A stretch of 64,000 bases of DNA from Brooklawnia propionicigenes (GTDB taxonomy: Bacteria; Actinomycetota; Actinomycetes; Propionibacteriales; Propionibacteriaceae). A model generated the notes under the pieces. It saw only the letters and a list, made by a program, of their open reading frames with translations. It was not told where the DNA came from and made no database searches. Positions 16,823-27,238 of this stretch are shown in pieces. The stretch is from the NCBI RefSeq assembly GCF_030297015.1, contig NZ_AP028056.1, positions 2,180,939-2,244,938 of the forward strand, read 5' to 3'. The translations under genes were made by a program, and so were the position numbers. How positions within the stretch are numbered: position 1 is the first letter of the stretch; each line of letters begins with the position of its first letter.

Positions 16823-17233
16823 ATGGAACAGACAAGTGAGGTCACTGCCGAGACCGAGGGTTCGACGGTGGTCGTGAGCCGGACCGTGAAGCAACCTGTC
16901 AAGGTCGTCTGGGATGTACTCATGACCGATGATGGAGCCGAGGCGCTGTTGGGCCCGGGCGCCAAGCTGGGCTCCAAAGGACACACCTGGCACTCACACA
17001 ACGGACGCGAGGGCGTCATTCGAAGCTTCCACCCACTGGAACAGATCCGCTTCTCGTATCGTTCAAATGCCGCCAGAACGCCGTCAGTGGTGGCGGTGAA
17101 CCTCAAGCCTGCCAGTGACAACGCCACCACGATCGAGATCGAGCATTCGAACCTGAGCTCCGATATCGACCGGGGCTGGGCCCTCGACCGCTGGTCGGCT
17201 GCGCTGGAGCGCATCGAGAGCGACTGCCTGTAA
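16823..17233 (+). CDS. SRPBCC/START-like small protein
   Basis: A 136-aa protein with the helix-grip pattern of SRPBCC (AHSA1/polyketide-cyclase-like) proteins: an opening beta strand VVVSRTVKQPVKVVWDVLMTDDGAEALLG, mid strands REGVIRSFHPLEQIRFSYR and TTIEIEHSNL, and a long C-terminal helix. ATG 16823 has a purine-rich GAAGAAGTGAGAAG upstream. The fold normally binds a hydrophobic ligand; no ligand or partner can be named. Confidence 0.75.
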   Translation: MEQTSEVTAETEGSTVVVSRTVKQPVKVVWDVLMTDDGAEALLGPGAKLGSKGHTWHSHNGREGVIRSFHPLEQIRFSYRSNAARTPSVVAVNLKPASDNATTIEIEHSNLSSDIDRGWALDRWSAALERIESDCL

Positions 17234-17305
17234 GACCTAGTCCGAGCCCGGCTAGGCCGGTCGTCCGATTTCGGCCTGGCCTCCGACGGCGCTCGATCAC
17301 GTTGT

Positions 17306-17342
17306 CACTACCCCGGCGAGTGAACGCCTCGCCGGGGTAGTG
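17306..17342. terminator. Perfect 15-bp hairpin before small membrane gene
   Basis: CACTACCCCGGCGAG (17306-17320) pairs fully with 17328-17342 around a 7-nt loop. It probably terminates the SRPBCC transcript, without a T-tract. Its right arm also contains TAGTGT (17338-17343), 7 nt before ATG 17351, which could be a leaderless -10. Confidence 0.55.
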
Positions 17343-17350
17343 TCATTGCC

Positions 17351-17743
17351 ATGATGCGGTTTTCGAAGAACCTGATGCTCGTTCTGGGCAGTGTGGCTGG
17401 TATCGCCTTCGTGGCCTTGATGGTGTACAACGTCGTCCAGATCAACCAGCTGCATGCTGTGGCCATCGCCAACCGCAGTGCTGGCTTCGCCAACCCTCGC
17501 AACTGGGTGATGATTGCCGCCGCCCTCGGCCTGGTCGCTGGTCTGCTGCTCGGGATGGGGATCGCGCTGCCCGACAAGACGTTCAAGGCCCGGTATGCCG
17601 AGGCCCGCAGGCTCGAAGCAGGCCTGGATGCCGGCGCAGATCTCCGCGCGACGACCACCGACAAGCACGTCGCAGATGCCCGTGAGCCGCAGCCCGGTCC
17701 CACCGAGCAGGCCCCGCGCGAACGTCCCGAACAGACCAAGTAG
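17351..17743 (+). CDS. Small two-helix membrane protein
   Basis: A 130-aa protein with two hydrophobic segments (LMLVLGSVAGIAFVALMVYNVV, residues about 9-30; WVMIAAALGLVAGLLLGMGIAL, about 52-73) and a charged, Pro-rich cytoplasmic tail. No domain recognised. No ribosome site is evident and a -10-like TAGTGT lies 7 nt upstream, so translation may be leaderless. Confidence 0.65.
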   Translation: MMRFSKNLMLVLGSVAGIAFVALMVYNVVQINQLHAVAIANRSAGFANPRNWVMIAAALGLVAGLLLGMGIALPDKTFKARYAEARRLEAGLDAGADLRATTTDKHVADAREPQPGPTEQAPRERPEQTK

Positions 17744-17835
17744 CCGACCGGATCACCAGGTAGTCGGCTTGGGCCGGCTACCCGCCATCGGCTGCGGGGC
17801 GCGCATCACCGGCCGTGGTCAGCGACCGGTGTTGG

Positions 17836-18356
17836 TTACCGGCCGTTGTTGCCCGATCCGTTTCCGGGCCGGGAGGTGAAGTCTCCCCAGCTGCCCTGAG
17901 CCCACGGATTCGCGCTCGCCCGTGACTCGGTGGATCCTTCGCTCGGCTGAGGACGCTCGCTGTCTTCATCGTCCGAAGGCGTGGCCGTCGGGGTCTCCGG
18001 TTCGGGACTGCCCTTCTGCGGGACGCCGATGATGATCGGCTCCGGTGTCCAGCGTGTGCCTGTCGGCGTCGGCGAGGCATAGCTGGTGGACGGGGCCGGG
18101 GCCTGAGTTGCGTTTCGACCGTTGCGGCGACCTGCTGGGCATCGTGCAACTGCGGTGCGCGGCCGATGGCAATGACCAACGTCATCGAGGCCACGGCCAG
18201 CGCGATGGAGCCGACGATCAACGCGCCGACGAATCCGCCGCTGGACTCCTTGGCGGAGGTGTTATGTCCGAAGAAATGCAGCAGCGGCAACTTCTCGGGT
18301 TTATCGGTGGCGGTCGGCTGCTCGCCGGGCATTTGTTCGGGAGTGTGTTCAGCCAT
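17836..18356 (-). pseudogene. Membrane-anchored Pro/Thr/Ser-rich protein with frameshift
   Basis: The first frame gives MAEHTPEQMPGEQPTATDK, a conserved-looking LPLLHFFGHNTSAKESSGGF and one membrane helix (FVGALIVGSIALAVASMTLVIAI), then turns into Arg-rich nonsense after VETQ near 18,110. From that point the next frame encodes APAPSTSYASPTPTGTRW, TPEPIIIGVPQKGSPEPET and a natural end NGSGNNGR with stop at 17836-17838. A 1-nt loss at about 18,105-18,115 would explain this. The intact product would be a single-pass protein with an extracytoplasmic low-complexity tail. Sequencing error and genuine mutation cannot be told apart here. Confidence 0.65.
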
Positions 18357-18491
18357 CGCGCCTCCTTCGGGTCGCTATATCGTGTTCGGAAGCCAATCCT
18401 ACGGTCTGACCGTTGATCGAACCAGCCCAACCGCCCCGGTGGGCCGGCGCCGGCTTTGACAGTGCCGGTGCAAGGCGGTTGGCTGGGAACC

Positions 18492-19448
18492 ATGACGAAT
18501 GCCATTGAAGCCGCGCGTCTGATCGGGTTGGACTGGGGCACCACGCATGCCCGTAGCTATCTGCTGGCTCCCGGAACCGGTGCGCCGCGGCTGCTGGATC
18601 AGCGGGCCGGTGACGGCATCTTGTCGGTTTCACCCGATGATCCCGACCGGGACGCAGCCTTCAATGCGATCCTGCGCACCCTCGTGGCCGACTGGCAGCA
18701 GGCGAGCCCGGGGCTGCCGATGATCGCCTGCGGCATGGTGGGTGCTGCGCAGGGCTGGCGCGAGGCCAGCTACCGGTCCTTGCCGACACCCCTGGCCGGC
18801 GATGGCGGTATGACTACGGTGGATACCGATTTCGGAGCGTTGCCGATCATCGCCGGGGTGAAGAAAAGCCGTCCGAACGCCGATGTGATCCGCGGCGAGG
18901 AGACCCAGCTCGCCGGCTTGGTGCCCGAGCTGGCGGCAGGCCGGACGACGCTGGTCGTGATGCCGGGTACCCACACCAAGTGGGCCCAGGTGCGCGACGG
19001 CGTGCTGCTCGATTTCGACACCGCGATGTCCGGCGAGCTCTTCGCGTTGCTGGCCGACCGTTCGATGGTCGGACGCGCGGGCGCCCCGCCCGAACCCGGA
19101 CAGGATTGGCGGACCGGATTCGACTGGGGCCTGGACCGGGCCGGGCACACCGATGCGTTGGCATTCGCGGCATTCGTGATCCGCAGTTCCGTGCTGGACG
19201 CCCAACTGCCCGCATCCCAGGTACGTGATGCGATCTCCGGATTGTTGATCGGCTCCGAGGTTGCCGACCGGGCAGCGAAGCTCGACCTGGCGTCCATGCC
19301 GATCGTCCTGGTTGGGGGTGCGGAACTGACCGGGCGCTACCAGCGCGCGCTGGCTCGGCACGGGGTGAGCGCGACACTGGCACCCGACGACGTGACCATC
19401 CGCGGCCTCTGGCGCTCGGCGGTGGGCGCAGGGCTGGTCGGCGAGTAG
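18492..19448 (+). CDS. dgoK: 2-dehydro-3-deoxygalactonokinase
   Basis: A 318-aa ASKHA-fold sugar kinase of the DgoK family: LIGLDWGTTHARSYLL (phosphate-1 loop, residues about 10-25), VIRGEETQLAGL, LVVMPGTHTKWAQV, FDTAMSGELFALL and IVLVGGAELTGRY. It phosphorylates 2-keto-3-deoxy-galactonate (or possibly the gluconate epimer) at O6. ATG 18492 gives the family N-terminus. The aldolase that would use its product begins 45 bp downstream, supporting a common operon. Confidence 0.93.
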   Translation: MTNAIEAARLIGLDWGTTHARSYLLAPGTGAPRLLDQRAGDGILSVSPDDPDRDAAFNAILRTLVADWQQASPGLPMIACGMVGAAQGWREASYRSLPTPLAGDGGMTTVDTDFGALPIIAGVKKSRPNADVIRGEETQLAGLVPELAAGRTTLVVMPGTHTKWAQVRDGVLLDFDTAMSGELFALLADRSMVGRAGAPPEPGQDWRTGFDWGLDRAGHTDALAFAAFVIRSSVLDAQLPASQVRDAISGLLIGSEVADRAAKLDLASMPIVLVGGAELTGRYQRALARHGVSATLAPDDVTIRGLWRSAVGAGLVGE

Positions 19449-19493
19449 CGAGAAAGCGCCGGCAGCAACGGCCGGCACAAACGAGGAGAAGCA

Positions 19494-20093
19494 ATGGGTA
19501 CTGAGGGTCTGATCGCGATTCTGCGCGGGCTGCGTCCGGACGAGGCCGCCGAGATCGGTGAGGCGGTGCTGGCCGGTGGCGTCACGACGCTGGAGGTACC
19601 GCTCAACTCGCCGTCCCCGCTCGCATCGATCGCCATCTTGCGCGAGCAACTGGGAGATCGTGCGACGGTCGGCGCCGGTACGGTGCTGACTCCCGACGAT
19701 GTGGTCGCCTGCCGCCGCGCCGGGGCGCAGATCATCGTGTCTCCCAACTGCGAGCCGTCGGTCATCGCGCGCGCGGTAGATCTGGGCATGACTCCTTTTC
19801 CGGGCGTGGCGACTGTCAGTGAGGCCTTCACGGCGATCAACGCGGGGGCACGCCATCTGAAGCTCTTCCCGGCCAATGTGCTGGGAGTGGCGTCCATGAA
19901 GGCCTGGCGCGACGTATTGCCCGCCGCCATCTCGATGCTGCCGGTCGGTGGCATGGATGCCTCGACGGTGGGCGAGTGGGCAGCGGCCGGTGCGGCCGGA
20001 GCAGGTTTCGGAAGTTCGCTCTACAAGGCCGGACGCAGCGCCGAGGAGGTCACCGCCCGAACTGCGGAGCTGGTGAGAGCCTGGCTGGGGTAG
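19494..20093 (+). CDS. dgoA: 2-dehydro-3-deoxy-6-phosphogalactonate aldolase
   Basis: A 199-aa class I aldolase of the KDPG/KDPGal family. Markers are IAILRG, the LEVPLNSP strand that distinguishes KDPGal-type from KDPG-type enzymes, VGAGTVLT, the P-N-C segment IVSPNCEP, and the Schiff-base lysine in RHLKLFPA. It splits KDPGal to pyruvate and glyceraldehyde 3-phosphate. ATG follows AGGAGAAGC. With dgoK and the kduI gene downstream it forms a galactonate/hexuronate catabolic group. Confidence 0.93.
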   Translation: MGTEGLIAILRGLRPDEAAEIGEAVLAGGVTTLEVPLNSPSPLASIAILREQLGDRATVGAGTVLTPDDVVACRRAGAQIIVSPNCEPSVIARAVDLGMTPFPGVATVSEAFTAINAGARHLKLFPANVLGVASMKAWRDVLPAAISMLPVGGMDASTVGEWAAAGAAGAGFGSSLYKAGRSAEEVTARTAELVRAWLG

Positions 20094-20227
20094 TGCCGGT
20101 GGCGTAGCCGAGGCCACCCGAGCGAATCTCGGACGAGCAGACCCGTCCGGCATCTTGGCAACAAGCTGGTGGCCGTCTCTGCGGCCGGGTTACTGTCGGG
20201 TGCAGAGCAACGAAAGGCTTCGACAAC

Positions 20228-21055
20228 ATGGAGAACCGTCATTCGGTCAGCATGGCCGAAACGTCCCGCATGAACACCGAGGAACTGCGAGCCAACTTCC
20301 TCGTCCCGAATCTGTTCGTCGACGACGAGATCATCTTGGTTCACAGTCATGAGGATCGCGTGATTCTGGGCGGCGCCGCCCCGATCGACGAGCCGCTGTG
20401 GCTGCAGGCCCCCGAGGAAGTGCGGGCCGACTACTTCTTGCAGGGCCGCGAAATGGGCGTGTTCGTCATTCGTGGCACCGGCGTGGTCACCACCGACGGC
20501 GACCGGCACGAACTGCCCAAGGGCGGCTGCCTGTACATCGGACGCGGTGTCCGCGACATCAGCTTCGCCTCCGAGCATGACGAGAAGGCGCTCTTCTACT
20601 TCTTCAGTGCGCCGGCGCACACCAGCTATCCGACCGCGTCGGTGCTGCCGGGTCAGGGTGACATCCGCGAGCTGGGCGATCAGGAGCACGCCAATCGCCG
20701 CACCCTGAACCGCTATATCCACGAGGACGGCATCCAGTCGTGCCAGATCGTCATGGGCCTGACCCAGCTGCACTCCGGCAGCATGTGGAACACCATGCCC
20801 GCCCACACCCACGATCGCCGCACCGAGTGCTATCTGTATCTCGACGTTCCCGACGATGCTCGCGTGGTGCACCTGATGGGTGACCCGAACGAGACCCGCC
20901 ACCTGATCGTCGCCAACAATGAGGCCATCATCTCGCCGAGCTGGTCGATCCACTCCGGTGTCGGCACTCAGGCCTACAGCTTCATCTGGGCGATGGCCGG
21001 CGAGAACAAGAGCTTCGACGACATGGATCATCAGCCGATCGACACGCTGCTCTGA
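20228..21055 (+). CDS. kduI: 5-dehydro-4-deoxy-D-glucuronate isomerase
   Basis: A 275-aa double cupin of the KduI family, which converts 5-keto-4-deoxyuronate to 2,5-diketo-3-deoxygluconate in pectin and glycosaminoglycan breakdown. The metal-binding cupin segment MPAHTHDRRTECYLYLDV (about residues 193-210) and the family ends NRRTLNRYIHEDG and PSWSIHSGVGT are all present. Length matches the family. It follows dgoA by 134 bp; no kduD gene is in view, so the pathway is incomplete within the window. Confidence 0.94.
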   Translation: MENRHSVSMAETSRMNTEELRANFLVPNLFVDDEIILVHSHEDRVILGGAAPIDEPLWLQAPEEVRADYFLQGREMGVFVIRGTGVVTTDGDRHELPKGGCLYIGRGVRDISFASEHDEKALFYFFSAPAHTSYPTASVLPGQGDIRELGDQEHANRRTLNRYIHEDGIQSCQIVMGLTQLHSGSMWNTMPAHTHDRRTECYLYLDVPDDARVVHLMGDPNETRHLIVANNEAIISPSWSIHSGVGTQAYSFIWAMAGENKSFDDMDHQPIDTLL

Positions 21056-21086
21056 TCTCGGGCGCTCGTCGCCCACACGTCGGCGC

Positions 21087-21171
21087 GAGACCAGCGCCAG
21101 CCCCGGGGTCCCGGTAGCTGGCACTGGTCTCGGCGACTCGGTGCCGGGTCCGTAAGGCGGGCCCCGGCACC
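21087..21171. terminator. Two hairpins between convergent kduI and bglA
   Basis: GAGACCAGCGCCAGC (21087-21101) pairs with 21117-21131 apart from one mismatch; a second stem pairs GGTGCCGGG (21140-21148) with CCCGGCACC (21163-21171). They separate convergent operons. Confidence 0.6.
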
Positions 21172-21173
21172 AT

Positions 21174-23483
<2,310 letters not shown>

Positions 23484-23530
23484 GCGATGTCCCTTGTCAG
23501 ACTGTCGCCAGATTAATCGATCGCCGAACG

Positions 23531-23566
23531 CTCCGCGCCCGCAAGCAGCCCTCGGGGAGCGCGGAG
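23531..23566 (-). terminator. Hairpin between PTS and antiterminator genes
   Basis: CTCCGCGC (23531-23538) pairs with GCGCGGAG (23559-23566) in the 105-bp gap. It could reduce distal expression or stabilise the upstream mRNA; no T-tract. Confidence 0.35.
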
Positions 23567-23588
23567 AGTTCGCAGCAGCACATCGGAC

Positions 23589-25487
23589 TCAGGCCTCCAC
23601 GGCCAGCACGGCATCGCCGGCGGCAACCTGACCGGGCTGCTCGGCCGTGATGGCGCCGAGCGACTTCGTGTTGGTCACCACCACGATGGTCGTCGGGTCG
23701 AACCCGGCCTCGGAGATCTTCGCCAGGTCCGCCGTGGCCAGCGCGTCGCCGGCGTTCACCCGCTGTCCTTTGGTCACCTCGGCGGTGAAGCCGTCGCCTT
23801 TCATCGCGACCGTGTCGATGCCGATGTGGACGAGCAGGTCGATGCCGTCGTCCGACTTGATGCCATAGGCATGACCGGTCGGGAAGACGGTCACCACGGT
23901 GCCGGCGATCGGAGCCACGAAATGGCCGTCGGACGGGACGATGCCCACGCCCGCGCCGAGTGCGCCGGACGCGAAGACTTTGTCCGGGACATCGGCCAAA
24001 GCGATCAGCCGGCCGTTGACCGGGCTGACGATGCTGCGGGTGATGCCGGTCAGCGCGCGCGCCGAGGCTTCTTCGGTCTCGGCTTCCTCGACCGGAAGGG
24101 CCTCGTCGGGGCCGGCGTCGGGGGAGTCGTTCTGGCTGGTCACACCGAACAGGAGCGTCAGCACGAAGGCGATGGTCACGGCGGCTGCGATGCCGAGCAG
24201 CTGCATGACGAAGCTCCCCTGGCCCAGGTAGGCAGGCAGCGACAGCAGCGAGGGGACGACGAATGTCGTGGTGGCGGAGCCGCCGATCGCGGCAATCATG
24301 CCGCCCACGGCGCCACCGGCCAGACCGAAGTAGAACGGCCGTCGCATCGGGAGATTGACACCGTAGATGATCGGCTCGGTCACACCGGCGAGGAAGCCCG
24401 AAGCGGCGCCCGGCAGAGCAACCTCACGGCGGGCCTTCGACTTCGTCCGGATGGCGACCGCAACGGCCGCCGCGGCCTGGGCGAGCACGGCCGGCGGCAG
24501 CGGGCCGGCCAGCAGGGAGTAGCCGAGGGTGCCGAGGTCATTGATGATCACCGGAACCAGACCCCAGTGCAGACCGAAGATCACCAGCACCTGCCACAGG
24601 CCACCGACGATCGCGCCGGCAGCCCACGGGGCGTGGACGAAGAGGAACTGAACACCGGCCGAAATACCGCTGGCGACCACCGTGGTGATGGGTCCGACAA
24701 CGATGAGCGTGAGCGGCACCATCACCAGCACGGTGATCAACGGGACGGTGAAGTTGCGGATCATGGCCGGCAGAGCCTTGGTCAGTATCCGCTCCAGATG
24801 CCCTTGGATCCACACCGCGAAGATGATCGGGATGACCGATGAGGTGTAGTACATCATGACGACCGGGATGCCGAAGAAGGTCACGGGGTCGGCGCTCGCG
24901 GTGAGGGCCACGATCGTGGGGTAGACCAGCGCGCCCGCGATGGCCAACGAGGTGAACTGGTTGGCCTTGAAACGCTTGGCCGCGGTGATGGCGAGGAACA
25001 TCGGCAGGAAATAGAAGACCGAATCCGCGGTGGCATTGAGGATCGCGTAGGTGCTGGCCGCGGTGTCTATCCAGCCGAATTGCGCCGCCATCGACAAGAA
25101 GGCCTTGAGCAGCGCAATACCGGCCAGCGGCCACAGGATCGGCAAGAAGATGGACGAAATCAACTCGATGAACCGGTCGAGCAGATTGCCCTTGGGAGCA
25201 TCATCGTCGGGAGGAACCTCGCCGCTGCCCGAGATACCGGCGGCCTTGGTGAAGTAGTCGTAGACCACCGGTACCTCATCACCGATGACCACCTGATACT
25301 GCCCGCCTGCTTCGACGACCGACAAGACTCCGTTGATCGACTCGATCTTGGCCTTGTCGGCCTTGCTGACGTCCTTGAGCTTGAGCCGAAGCCGCGTGAT
25401 GCAATGGGAGGCACTGGCGACGTTCTCGGTTCCGCCAACGCCGGCAAGCACCTGGTCGGCTACCAGTTGGTAGTCAGGCTTAGCCAG
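23589..25487 (-). CDS. Beta-glucoside PTS EIIBCA, probable CTG start
   Basis: A 632-aa fused permease: EIIB (residues 1-90, phosphocysteine about 29 in ASASHCITRLRL), EIIC membrane domain (about 105-460, with VPVIINDLGTLGYSLLAGPLPP) and EIIA (about 490-632, His in LLVHIGID). It imports and phosphorylates beta-glucosides. A GTG at 25451 would delete the conserved first EIIB strand. The frame stays open upstream as AKPDYQLVADQ, and CTG at 25485-25487 has AAGGAGG 5 nt before it. No ATG, GTG or TTG is better placed. The RAT/terminator lies just upstream. Confidence 0.9.
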   Translation of the reverse strand: MAKPDYQLVADQVLAGVGGTENVASASHCITRLRLKLKDVSKADKAKIESINGVLSVVEAGGQYQVVIGDEVPVVYDYFTKAAGISGSGEVPPDDDAPKGNLLDRFIELISSIFLPILWPLAGIALLKAFLSMAAQFGWIDTAASTYAILNATADSVFYFLPMFLAITAAKRFKANQFTSLAIAGALVYPTIVALTASADPVTFFGIPVVMMYYTSSVIPIIFAVWIQGHLERILTKALPAMIRNFTVPLITVLVMVPLTLIVVGPITTVVASGISAGVQFLFVHAPWAAGAIVGGLWQVLVIFGLHWGLVPVIINDLGTLGYSLLAGPLPPAVLAQAAAAVAVAIRTKSKARREVALPGAASGFLAGVTEPIIYGVNLPMRRPFYFGLAGGAVGGMIAAIGGSATTTFVVPSLLSLPAYLGQGSFVMQLLGIAAAVTIAFVLTLLFGVTSQNDSPDAGPDEALPVEEAETEEASARALTGITRSIVSPVNGRLIALADVPDKVFASGALGAGVGIVPSDGHFVAPIAGTVVTVFPTGHAYGIKSDDGIDLLVHIGIDTVAMKGDGFTAEVTKGQRVNAGDALATADLAKISEAGFDPTTIVVVTNTKSLGAITAEQPGQVAAGDAVLAVEA

Positions 25488-25490
25488 CTA

Positions 25491-25499
25491 TTCCTCCTT
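25491..25499 (-). promoter_or_regulatory. Ribosome binding site that defines the CTG start
   Basis: AAGGAGGAA on the minus strand, the AAGGAGG core 5 nt before CTG (25487-25485), where the EIIB domain must begin. Confidence 0.7.
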
Positions 25500-25522
25500 G
25501 AATCTGCCCGGAAAACAAAAAA

Positions 25523-25591
25523 AGACCTGAGACTGCACCGCGCGACTATTGCGCGATAGCGTCTCAGGTCTTGCCTCGAAAGTAACAACCC
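25523..25591 (-). promoter_or_regulatory. RAT antiterminator overlapping a rho-independent terminator
   Basis: Read on the minus strand, GGGTTGTTACTTTCGAGGC (25591-25573) continuing into AAGACCTGAGAC resembles the ribonucleic antiterminator (RAT) consensus, with GGxTTGTTACT and GGCAAxACC-like features. The last 12 nt of this RAT are also the left arm of a terminator: the complement of 25561-25572 pairs with that of 25523-25533 and a run of T follows. The two structures are mutually exclusive, the established LicT/BglG mechanism; the LicT gene is in the same operon. Confidence 0.9.
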
Positions 25592-25720
25592 TGATGAAGG
25601 CTTTTACACCTTCGAAAGGAGCATAAGCGTGCGCCGCAATGTCAATCGCGTGGCCGGCGGTCGACCGTTCTGCTCCGAGCGAACCTCGAGGCTGGGGGTT
25701 CGTCCCCGGTGATGGCGTCC

Positions 25721-27088
25721 CTAGATCGTCGTGCCGTCGGGAATGCGCTGCGGGGTATCGGTCGTCAGCACTGCGTCGCCGTGCGCCACGACGCCTTTGC
25801 CGAAGGTGAAATCGCCGGTGACATGAAGCGAACGGGCCTGCGCCAGTGAGGGCGGGCCATCGGGGAACCGCGCCTCGAAGTCGTCGATGAGCTTGTAGTA
25901 GTCGGGATCCAGGCGGACGGTCGGGCTGATCTCGCGTCCGACCAGGAGGGCATCATCGGTGAACTCGTAGACGTCGCTGCGCAGCACCAGAAGATCGGCG
26001 GTCGCCTTGACCGGCAGGAAGCGGCTGCGTGGCACCCCGATCGCCTGGGCGCCGTCGAAGACCTCGACCGCAGCACCGATGGCTCCCTCCAGCTGCACCA
26101 CAGCAGGGGAGGTCGCATCGGCAGGGTCGAGCGTCTTCTTGTTGATGATCAACGGCAGTGAGAGCGTGCCCTGGTTGGCGTCCAGCACCGTGACCACCTG
26201 CTGCAGATCGAGCCACAGGTTGTTGGTGTGCGTCCACGGGTGTTTGACGATGTCGACGAAGGAGTCCATCTCGCCCGGGCTGACCTGCGCGGTATCGCGC
26301 AGCACCAGGCGTCCGTCGGAGATCCGGTGGGCCAGATGGCCGCCCTTGCGGTCCATCTCGGTGCGTTCGGTGACCTCGGCCGCATACGGCGCGCCGCTGG
26401 CGGCGAACCACCCTGCCAGCCGCGGGTCGGGTACCGCGCCGAGGTTGTCGATGTTCGCCACGAACAGGTAGCGGAAGCCCTCGTCCAGCAGTCTGGTGAT
26501 CAGGCCGCTGGCATACAGCGAGGGGTAGAAGTCGCCGTGGCCGGGTGGGCACCATTCGAGGTTGGGATTGGCCGGCCAGCTGGCGGGCATCCGGGTGTCG
26601 GCCAGCAGTTTGGGTTCGCGGCTCTGGACGAATTCCAGCGGCAGCGAGCCGACCGCGAGGTCGGGGTAGGCCTCGAGCGCCGCCAGTGAGGCCGCCGACG
26701 TGTTGTAGCTGTTCATGAGTAGCAGCGGCAGCCGCACCCCGTGGGCTTCGCGCACCGCGAGGATCTGCCGCACCACGATGTCGAGGAAGCTCAGCCCATC
26801 GCGCACCGGAATGAGGCACTTTGGTCCGGCCAGCCCCATCGAGGTGCCGAGCCCTCCGTTGAGGCGCACCACCGCAGTCTGGGCGAGCGCCTGGGTCGCG
26901 GCGTCACCGAGCTCCTGATCGGCAAGCATCGGCGGATTGGTGAGCGGCTCGAGATCGGCTTCATACACATAGCCGGTCTCACCGCTGGCCAGCCGGTTGT
27001 AGCGGTCGATGAAGGCGGCGATCACCGAGGAGGCGGCGCCGTCGGCGGTGAGCTTGGCTGTCGCGGCGTCGAGCGCTGGATCTGTCAT
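25721..27088 (-). CDS. UTP-glucose-1-phosphate uridylyltransferase, UGP2 type
   Basis: A 455-aa nucleotidyltransferase of the animal/yeast-like UDPGP family rather than the bacterial GalU type: VVRLNGGLGTSMGLAGPKCLIPV (nucleotide-binding loop, about residues 68-90), EWCPPGHGDFYPSL, FVANIDNLGAV and a C-terminal left-handed beta-helix tail. It makes UDP-glucose. I chose ATG 27088 with AAGGAG 8 nt upstream over an ATG 25 codons earlier that lacks one. Such enzymes are widespread in Actinobacteria. Divergent from the HAD gene. Confidence 0.92.
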   Translation of the reverse strand: MTDPALDAATAKLTADGAASSVIAAFIDRYNRLASGETGYVYEADLEPLTNPPMLADQELGDAATQALAQTAVVRLNGGLGTSMGLAGPKCLIPVRDGLSFLDIVVRQILAVREAHGVRLPLLLMNSYNTSAASLAALEAYPDLAVGSLPLEFVQSREPKLLADTRMPASWPANPNLEWCPPGHGDFYPSLYASGLITRLLDEGFRYLFVANIDNLGAVPDPRLAGWFAASGAPYAAEVTERTEMDRKGGHLAHRISDGRLVLRDTAQVSPGEMDSFVDIVKHPWTHTNNLWLDLQQVVTVLDANQGTLSLPLIINKKTLDPADATSPAVVQLEGAIGAAVEVFDGAQAIGVPRSRFLPVKATADLLVLRSDVYEFTDDALLVGREISPTVRLDPDYYKLIDDFEARFPDGPPSLAQARSLHVTGDFTFGKGVVAHGDAVLTTDTPQRIPDGTTI

Positions 27089-27238
27089 GAATGCACTCCT
27101 TCGTAAGTCGGTCAGGACATCCGGAAGGGTTGGGCTGGTGGCCTCGGGGACGTCCACAGCCATGAGCTTAAGGCCTCACGGCGAGGGAATCTGGGATCAT
27201 GGAGGAGGCGATGCCGCCTGCGGAAGGAGATCGCGCTC

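Noticed and set aside
18630-20153. 507-codon minus-strand frame over dgoK and dgoA
   Set aside because: No recognisable domain; both plus-strand genes are unmistakable.
20021-21124. 367-codon minus-strand frame over kduI
   Set aside because: Antisense shadow of kduI; no ribosome site or family.
25620-25645. Promoter for the PTS operon (TTGACA and TATGCT on the minus strand)
   Set aside because: The spacer is only 14 nt, too short for a normal sigma-A promoter, so I did not call it although the location upstream of the RAT is right.
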